Assembly: GCA_013420905.1 (NCBI GenBank)
Contig: JAAXNY010000004.1
Span: 4,278,001 to 4,342,000 of the forward strand
Direction of reading: 5' to 3'
DNA: 64,000 nucleotides
From: Collybia mongolica
Taxonomy: Eukaryota; Basidiomycota; Agaricomycetes; Agaricales; Clitocybaceae
Part shown: positions 56,354-64,000 of the stretch, piece by piece
How the letters are laid out: each line of letters opens with the position of its first letter
Position numbering within the stretch: position 1 is the first letter of the stretch
Translations under genes and position numbers: made by a program
The notes under the pieces: model-generated
The model's input: the letters and a program-made list of their open reading frames with translations, nothing else
Databases searched by the model: none
Told to the model about the DNA's origin: nothing

Positions 56354-58923
56354 GATGTCGATATTTCTACACGGCGGGTGTGATGATGGATTTCAAGTAG
56401 TGGCGTGGATTGGAGAGACTTTATGTGCCGAAACAATAGGGGATAGATGACAAGGGCGGAACGTTAACGCGGGAGGAATGATCGATATGAATTGGTGGCA
56501 GTACAGCCTTGGAGCGCCTGATCAAATTTAGATCAAGCCAAGACTCATTTGCTATACAATCCTGTGCTCGTCGTTGGTTAAATGCATGCGTGATCTTTCC
56601 GACATCCTGGGTTTTGCGATATGTTGCACTTGGAAGAGAAGGTGTGTCGTGTGAGAAGAGCTTGTGAAGGCGATGTGAAGGCGGTGAACAGTGTGAAGGG
56701 TGAAATTTTACGTGAGGTTCGACTTGAGAATCAGATAAGATAAGATTTGGGTTTTCCCCTTTTCTTGACAACGCCAAGCTTGTCCAACGCCTCCACCTGT
56801 TTCCACCTACCAACCATCTACATAACAACTCTAAAGTCACTCTGGCAGCTCTGATTGAAATAACGCCATATATTAAGGCTCATGTACTGTAATTCTCGGA
56901 CCCGCCAGTACTGCTATTACATACATATGGAACGGACGCGCGATAGCCTGAGCATGGTTGTACTCCGACCTGGCAGTTGTTGTGAGGACAAGTCGTCAGG
57001 TATCGCCAGTATATCACAACAGCCCCACCAACCTTGGCCGAGTGCTTATAGTAACAAATGCGACCGCCACCTCCGCCAGCAGAACTTAACGCCGCGAACA
57101 TCGCTACTTGGCACTTGCTAGCCAGAGCGCCCCGGCATGCCACGCATCATATCACCGTTCAAATCCAGAACTCGAGCCGCCAAACACCAATATCTTCACA
57201 GAAATGCAAGGACGCACGTCCCCCCTCCCCGAATCTGCCCACCCCGAATCGCAATCTCATGCTCCCTTCCGCGCGCATGCACATGCAGCCGCCAATGCTA
57301 GAGTTACAACCTCTGAAAAGCCGGGACAAGACGCATTGACTGCCCAAGCAGTTTCCTGTAAATACAACGCCTTGTGGAGAGTATTTCGTCTACTCAGAAT
57401 CTGTGTTGCCGGGGATGAACTTGGCCGTCGATCGGGTGTAGGAAGTCACGAACTGCGCTGACATTGGGGTGTGACTTACAGCTCAGATGCTGAGGAAAGC
57501 TATTGAACTGATTGGCCCTAAACGCCCAGGTCCCGGCGCCTAAGGCTACATGGTAGCCAATGCACATTGCGTTAAAATCTTTCGCGTTTTCAGGTCCAGG
57601 TGGTCTGGTGATGACATTGCGGTGTCACGTTGAGAGACGTGACCTTTATGTATGCCGTGTTCGCTCTCGAATGCATCGAGTACTTTAGCTGGCGCGTTGA
57701 CGATGGGAGAGAACGTTGGTGGATCGATATAACGTGATCCACATTTCCTTGATATTTCCCTCAACATCCATCTTACTTCTCAGACTGGAACTTAACGAGG
57801 AGGATGCCTCCTAGTCGACGTCTGCAGCTGTGACTTGTGCGTGCACGGCCCATCTACATTAAAAAATAAACGCCATCCCAGGCATTGATGACGCCGGTGG
57901 GCACTCCAAAGCCGTCTCCGTTGCTGTCAACCAATTGTGTCCCCAGGAGCTTGGAACGAAACTTGTTCAGGGTTAGCAGTTCACGGATTAGTCATAGCAC
58001 TAGCCGACCTTCATTATCTTATCTTTTGACACCAAAAGAAATTATGTGAGGCAGCTTCAAGCCACCAGACTCAACTCGAACGATCGTAGATCCCGACGAA
58101 TCCTGTTTCGTGCTGATATGTATCCAAATCCGCCTCCATTCTTCCCAAATAACCATCCCTAATCCACTCCCAGAACACCGTACGGTTTTTATTCAGCGTC
58201 AGCCATTGTTAGTAAGTTCATTCTTCAACGTATTAATTACAACGTTGGTACTGATACCGGTAAATTTAAGACAGCTATGGTTTCCCAAGATCTCTGGAGA
58301 ACCAGCTCTCTTGCGACCATCAGCACAAGCTGTAAACCATTTTAGATATACAAAGGAAAAATGATTTTCACAAAGCCTTTCTGTACAATTCGACATGTCG
58401 CAAGCTTTCACCCACATCTGCAGACGACATACAGGACATAATTAGTAAGTTATCTTACAGGCCGTTTTGATTTCATTGCTCATCACAATTACAGGGGCCG
58501 GAGTCTTTAGAAAGTTTCTCGATGGAATGGCTTATTTTCCGTCAGATATCTCAAGCGCTATTGAGGAACCCGATGAATTCAGGCGTGGACCGCAATATCA
58601 GTTGCTTCCAGCTTGAGGAAACTCTCTGCATCTTTCCGTCACCCTCATCGGGGTATGCCAATCTATATTTCGCTTGACATATTTTCGTCTCATAGGATTA
58701 TAGTTGGGTTTTCATGTACACTCACGGGGCAGAAAAATATCGCTCTTTACACTTGGTATATACACTAAGTCTCCTTAATCATACAGCGTTGTCGCTAAAT
58801 TGTATCACAACAGGTATTTGTTCTATATCGACGTCATGTCTTCTAGAGCCACTCGTCCGTTCGTTGCCTTCCAGGAATGTTACCTTCGTCACATGTCACA
58901 ACTCAACCTAGATCTCGAAGCTC
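56354..58923. other. Long spacer, no gene resolved
   Basis: The annexin promoter region, then sparse sequence. From 58100 to 58700 several gtaagt donors and matching acceptors occur (for example gtaagttcattc...aagacag and gtaagttatctt...attacag), which suggests transcribed, spliced DNA on the plus strand. I could not build a continuous protein and do not call a gene. Confidence 0.35.
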
Positions 58924-59377
58924 TTGTCGATGTCCTCATACGCTTTTATGACCTCTGACGCATCAGCTGCAAACTTCATCAACTCTACTTACGTGGAACC
59001 CGACAGAGACCAAACTGACCTAGAAATCACATATGCACTCATGCTGTTTCCGAAGTCGACGAATATTGGGCTTATTGATTGCATACAGGCACTAATTACC
59101 AGAGATGAACTTCAGGATAGCAGTCACAAACGACCTCCTATCGTCAGTATTTTATTCCAACGCTACCGGGAAGCATATCCTGATCGCCCACTAACTCCAA
59201 TACAAGTTCCATAAGGAAGAACTCGCCGGAGAAAAAGCTGACTACGTTTACAACAGTGCGCACATCGAAGGCAAGACACCATTGAGTGCTCTTGTTAAAA
59301 TGGGCCAGGAGTTATCTACTTCGTGGAATGCGGTTTATGCAGCTCTAGCACATTGCGCGCGCGCTGTCGATGTATAA
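58924..59377 (+). CDS. Possible two-exon hypothetical protein
   Basis: One frame starts MSMSSYAFMTSDASAANFIN at 58924 and contains DLEITYALMLFPKSTNIGLI. The likely following exon, ending at 59377, reads FHKEELAGEKADYVYNSAHI and LVKMGQELSTSWNAVYAALA. Both segments have good protein composition, but the splice connecting them near 59160-59210 is not firm. Upstream exons may exist within 58100-58900. Family not recognised. Confidence 0.35.
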
Positions 59378-59821
59378 TGCCTGGGAACAAGACTATACGT
59401 GAGTTCCCCTGCTATTGGGTGTGTATGGGCTGATTAACTCATTAGACGATGGCATCTGGACCAGTAGCGATACAGATTGCATAACTTGTCTTTGTAGGCA
59501 GACTTGTATTACTCTCTTCGTCGCAAGTGTACCTTTTGCGCTCCGTTGATACCACTTGAAGCCCCCATCTGTTTTGTAAAGAATTCTACTCACATGTGAT
59601 GCATTCACACTACACCGCGTGAAACAGATAATGATAACTTGGGTATGACAGATGAGCAATGTATTTTAATGGATGCTGACGCAACGTTTATAAAATCGTA
59701 CGTCACGAATTGGATGGTGTAATGTAACCCAGCTAAATCCATAACCACCAACCCATCAAAGCTTTTCTTCATCCATCCGGATAGTGCTTATCCTCAACCA
59801 TTGTCTCCGTCTCCCAAATCT

Positions 59822-60604
59822 TCATCCACCCTCTCTTCTGTCCGGACTCCCCGCACTCTCGTCGCTTTGCGTATCCGAGAACGTGACCAGACACGCCGTA
59901 TTCTTCACTGCGATTCGGGGCCGGAGCTTCGCAACACCGCGTAGAGGTCCGTGTTCGTCCCCAAGTCCGCCCTTTTTTTTACATTTTTCCCGGAGCAACA
60001 GTTGGCGAAATAACAGCCTCACGAACTGCGGGTCTGCCGAGAACGTAGTGGAGTGTGGAGCAGCACGTTCCGCTTGTCCAGCTTCATGCTCGGGGACTCC
60101 ATCAACTCTGACACTCTGGACGCCTGCAATTGTGACAATTGCATGTTTCACCGTCCTTAACTTGTGCAGCTGCCCGATCTGCATGCCCTACCGTCGACCC
60201 AGCACCCTTTACGCCGCCGCTGCGGCGACGAGATCGTATAGGGACAGTGGATGCACGAATCAAACCTCGAACCCTACCGGACCGTGCCAGGGGAAAGTAT
60301 CTGTTGTTGTGTACACACGTAGTCGTACCGGATCTCCATCCAGTGCCGTATACACATCAGTGGCCCATGCATCTGCAAGGTGTGGCAGAGCGGGGTGGAG
60401 GAGCAGGTTGACGAGGGTGGCGTTGACGTGGTGTTCTAGTATCCATGTGCAAGGGGACGTTTTCTTTTGCACGTCTTGTAGATCGGCTCGACAAGGAGAT
60501 GTTGATTTAAGATGTCTGTGACAGTACGAGGATGGTGGAGTTGAAACTAGGCTGATAGTTTGTTGGTTGTGAGTTAGACCTACTACGGAGGTCTGACGCG
60601 ACAT
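59822..60604 (-). CDS. Hypothetical protein, two exons
   Basis: The minus strand gives CTWILEHHVNATLVNLLLHP, AWATDVYTALDGDPVRLRVY and HPLSLYDLVAAAA. After an apparent intron (gtaaag...gttaag, 57 bases) it continues VKHAIVTIAGVQSVRVDG, DPQFVRLLFRQLLLREK and VKNTACLVTF. The plus strand has an overlapping 245-codon frame (59784-60521) that is very rich in Ser, Cys and Arg and is judged a shadow. No known domain is recognised. The start is uncertain. Confidence 0.45.
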
Positions 60605-62300
60605 ACCACTTTACTGTACAGGAATAATGCAGCTGGTCCTTTTTATCCATCTGATAAACCATATCTCCCCACACCAAGTTAGAGCGAGAGCCTGATTTCA
60701 GGCAAATGATCGTCTATGCCTCGCCCCCGGTATGTGTATTACCCACTCCCCCTTAGTTTCCGGTGTAACTTGTTCCAAGTTAATCCAAAATAGTATTGAG
60801 CTGAAAGGCCTGTTAGGGCTCCGATGTCGGGGACCTGGAAAAGGTGGCTTTAATCCTGAGTCATCGGAAGGACGTGACTGGGCTTTGTTCCCGTGGATTC
60901 GGAGAAAACATGGAGATGTGTATGTTCTATAACGTTGGGGTAGGTAGTAGCCTAGAATGTAATTTTATTGGTGGGTGCGGCTTTTGCCATTGAGGTGTTC
61001 CGTACTTGTGTTGTTGAGGGATGTATCCCATAAGGTACTTAGCAGAGAGGAGATGAAGTACAAGGTGGAGGACGTTGCGGTGTGAGATGATGGATCAAAA
61101 AGTTACCCAATCACGTGTTGTAAGGATCGGAACTCATGATACTTCAACGGTCCGGCACTCATTCTCTCCCCCAGTAAAAACATAGGGTGATCGACATCTC
61201 CACCCCATTTATTTTCCTATTCATTAAAAACTTGATCCCTCAATCTCTCGAGGCTCCTCTTTAAGAAAAGCACAATACATTACTAAAACATATTACATAC
61301 TCACTTCTAGCTACCTATATATATGGTCCCTATAGTCTGCATTTAATCTTAGCTTACTTTAAAATTACTGTTGTTAAAACAGTTCTTTCCAAAAGACCTG
61401 AGCTCTTTCCTACCAAATTGTGCCATAACTGCTAGTCACTTGCATCACTATTCACTTATTGTCACACATTTTGAACCTCAAACACAACTTGACAATTCCT
61501 AAAAACTGTTATGAAAATTATATTCCCATCTTATCTCCGTCTTTTTGATCTTATCTCATCTCTTATCTAGTGGGATTGGCTGTTAATTCATCTATCCCCA
61601 GTAGTTACAATTCTCCCATCATTCCCATCATTCCATTTCATCATTTGATTGATGCTGTACACCACCCTGGTTATGTTTGGTTTACCTCTCCATATTTGTT
61701 CTACTCTGGTCCCCCTTAGGTAGTTGTATATATACTGCACCTGTAGCTACTTGTTCTGTAGTCTTGATCTTGTCTATTCTGTGCAATACAGACAGGTCTT
61801 CTCAACTCTCTATCTCTTGTGCCTTGTGCTCTCTCTCCTCTTCTATTCTCTGATATCCTGCAGTAACTGTTATTGTTGCATTGCTGACAAAAACACCTAA
61901 TCCCTTCCCACCATCTCTGGATATGCTTGGTTCATAGTCTGAAATGGAGTCAAATCAACATGTGTTGGGCATGATCAGTTGTTGAAACATGCCTGTCACA
62001 TGATCCAGCAGCAGAGAGGCAAGACTGAAGGAAAAGAAAGAGGAATGGGATGTGATCAGAGGGGTATAAAGTTGTGATGAGTGTATAGACAAGTTAAAGA
62101 CTTGCTGAGATGATATCAAAGTTGAAGTTGAAGTTGAAGCCAAAGTCAAAGAAGATGAGATGATATCATTGTCAAAGATATCGGTTTGCAGCATAGTGCA
62201 AGTGCAAGCATGTCAATGAATCAATATGATAACAGATGGCTGTAGCACTAGTGTCACTGGTGTGATTAACCAGGGAAACAACTGGACAAAGGGCAAGATC
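60605..62300. other. Transition to CpG-poor repeat sequence; possible LTR remnant
   Basis: No gene seen. From about 61300 the sequence is AT-rich and CpG-poor. At 61710-61900 features resembling a gypsy LTR occur (tagttgtatatatactgcac followed by ctattctgtgcaatacagac), but the ends could not be defined. A short tandem gttgaa repeat lies at 62120-62140. Confidence 0.35.
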
Positions 62301-63470
62301 ACAGCATTTTACTCAATGAACTGAATAAAGCCCAGCAAAATTATCCTGTACATGAGATTGAAATACTGGCTGGAGTTGAAACAATGCTTTGGCACTGAGG
62401 TATCTTGCAAGGGTGCTTGTTCCACTGGTATACAGATCATAAAGGTCTGATCCATCTCTTAAATCAGAAAAATCTGTCAGGTCATCAGGTTCAATGGAAG
62501 GAGAAAATAGCAGAATTTGACTTTGAGATCATTCACTTACCTGGGACAGAGAATGCTCTGGCAGACACACTGTCACACTTGTATTCAAATGAGGTGAAAG
62601 GCACAGTGCAACCCAACTCAAGAGTGCACAGAGAAAATTGAAGACCTTGTTTCCATGGCCCTACTAGTAGGAGTAGAAGCAGTTGCATCTGTACCACCAA
62701 GGTGACATGTTCTATGAACTAAAGATATAGGGGAACCTGCTGAGACTGAGTGACCTGAGGCATCTCACAAGTTTGCGAGCTGAATGAAGGGCAACTTTTG
62801 TTTACATGGCCTGCACTCACACCAGGTAGATGGTAGGGAAGTGAAGTCCAAAAAGGATAAAATGGTACTGGAAGACAAGTGGTGTTCTATTGCAGAAATT
62901 CCTACAATGAAAAGCTTGGAAACACCCAAGCCAGAACTCATTGAAGCCCTGAATGGTATAAATGATGGGATAGACAAGTTCTTTTGAGATGTACTAGACA
63001 TGCCAAAAACCTTCTGGAACTTTGAATATGAGGATGGAAACCTCTATATGAAGTGGAATGACACTCGAGTAATATGCATTCCAGACATAGTCTATAATGG
63101 ACAGAAAGTCCATGAGATAATAATTTTGGAAGGTCAGAGTTTGTTGGCTCACCTAGGGCCCCAGAAGACACTGTCATACCTCCAAAATTATGTCTGGTGG
63201 AAAGACCTAACAATGGATATTTTCAAGTTTTGTGACTCCTGTGTAACATGCCAAAGGAGTAAACCAAGTATGCAGAAGCCATATGGTCTGCTGAACCCAT
63301 TGGAGGTTCCAGGGAAGCCTTGGGAGTCAATAGGTGTTGATTTTGTTGGACTACTACTGGAATCTTCAGACAGGGATGGAACATACAACTCAATAACAGT
63401 GATTATTGATCTGTTGCCAGGAATGGTCCACCTAGTACCAAGTTGTACAGAACAAATAGGACACTGACAC
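62301..63470 (+). pseudogene. Ty3/gypsy polyprotein fragment (RNase H to integrase)
   Basis: The pieces read in order: NYPVHEIEILAGVETMLWH then TGA at 62396-62398, LFHWYTDHKGLIHLLNQKN, FDFEIIHLPGTENALADTLS (RNase H end), an acidic spacer, LLAHLGPQKTLSYL with CDSCVTCQRSKPS (integrase zinc finger; the first His of the HHCC set appears replaced by Gln), then PWESIGVDFVG at the start of the catalytic core. It stops at about 63470, before the rest of the catalytic domain. Gag, protease and reverse transcriptase are absent. It is a dead, truncated element. Confidence 0.85.
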
Positions 63471-63517
63471 AAATGATTTGTCAGTGTGCAAGTCCAGCTC
63501 AGAATGACTGGGTAGTC

Positions 63518-64000
63518 AACGCTTCTTGATCTTTTACCACCACCATCTGACTGTGGGAATTCGTCCCTCCTGCACTAGGTTGTCCCTAAACTACCTGACA
63601 CCTCATCCCTAATCAACATTGCCTTTCATCAGACCACTCTTTTGGCCTGGGCCACCATCTTTTTATACCATATCCAAATTTTTAACTTATCAGAGCTGAT
63701 CCTGACTATCCGCAGGGTCATCTCATCTTGCCTGTACTGGGGGCTTCACTAATCCGTTCACATCCACCTCATCAACTACCAGGCCACATGAGGACACCAC
63801 AACTCTAGTACTCTGCTTTGCGCAGATCCTTAGGGAGCATCACCGCCAACATTCTCGACAATTTATTCGTACTTGCTTAACCACTACACCCAAACACAAA
63901 AGGAGGAAAGGTGTCTGGCCCCCAATCAGCTACTGTCCCTGCACAGAGCACACCTCTTGGGGAGAATGCCAGTTTATTGACCAATGGTGGGATTTGGTGG
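63518..64000 (+). mobile_element. Poly(A) retroposon family, copy 3 (5' part, runs off edge)
   Basis: It begins acgcttcttgatcttttacc, the same 5' end as copy 1 (minus strand of 12701-13665), and stays similar to the window end. It sits immediately behind the truncated gypsy fragment. Its 3' end and target duplication are outside the window. Confidence 0.8.

Noticed and set aside
59784..60521. 245-codon plus-strand frame
   Set aside because: Its composition (Ser, Cys, Arg, Pro) is typical of the antisense of a GC-rich gene. The minus strand gives better protein-like sequence.

Overview
This is a nuclear genome window from a basidiomycete fungus, most likely an Agaricomycete. Three things point that way. 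Almost every gene is cut by many introns of about 48-60 bases with GT-AG ends and CTRAY-like branch sites. The gene families (DUF6533 seven-helix membrane proteins, a Mx-like dynamin, a Pro/Gly-rich annexin, a secreted type-B carboxylesterase, short GPI-anchored Ser/Thr-rich proteins) are typical of mushroom-forming fungi. So are the transposons (Tnp2-type CACTA, several hATs, Ty3/gypsy). No rRNA, tRNA, CRISPR or bacterial-type operon was seen.

Layout. 1-1.2 kb: 5' part of a single-pass membrane protein gene on the minus strand; its paralogue lies at 25.2-27.1 kb on the plus strand. 1.2-14.8 kb: an AT-rich, CpG-poor block of decayed transposons (broken Tnp2/CACTA transposase, fold-back repeats, a poly(A) retroposon with a 15-bp target duplication, a terminal-inverted-repeat element). 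15-43 kb: gene-rich euchromatin with a small ORF gene, an F-box-like protein, a DUF6533 membrane protein, a carboxylesterase, the membrane-protein paralogue, an inverted pair of broken duplicate genes, a disordered 370-aa protein, a two-repeat small protein, a GPI-anchored protein and a dynamin. 43.4-50.3 kb: a nest of transposons in which a hAT transposase has been split and part of it flipped between two inverted 506-bp MITEs, next to a 139-bp-arm palindrome and the 5' half of another hAT. 50.9-53.1 kb: a second DUF6533 gene, with a 799-bp hAT derivative sitting cleanly inside one of its introns. 53.9-56.4 kb: annexin. 57-61 kb: sparse, with two uncertain genes. 61.3-64 kb: CpG-poor again, holding a truncated gypsy polyprotein and a third copy of the poly(A) retroposon running off the edge.

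The genes do not form one pathway. Several code for cell-surface or membrane functions (two DUF6533 proteins, two single-pass receptors or adhesins, a GPI protein, annexin, dynamin), but no co-regulation can be read from the sequence. The most informative content is the transposon history: target-site duplications, reading frames restored across insertions, C-to-T nonsense changes in old elements, and an inversion that fits recombination between inverted MITEs. Splice sites were deduced by eye from consensus, frame closure and paralogue comparison; no expression data or database search was available.
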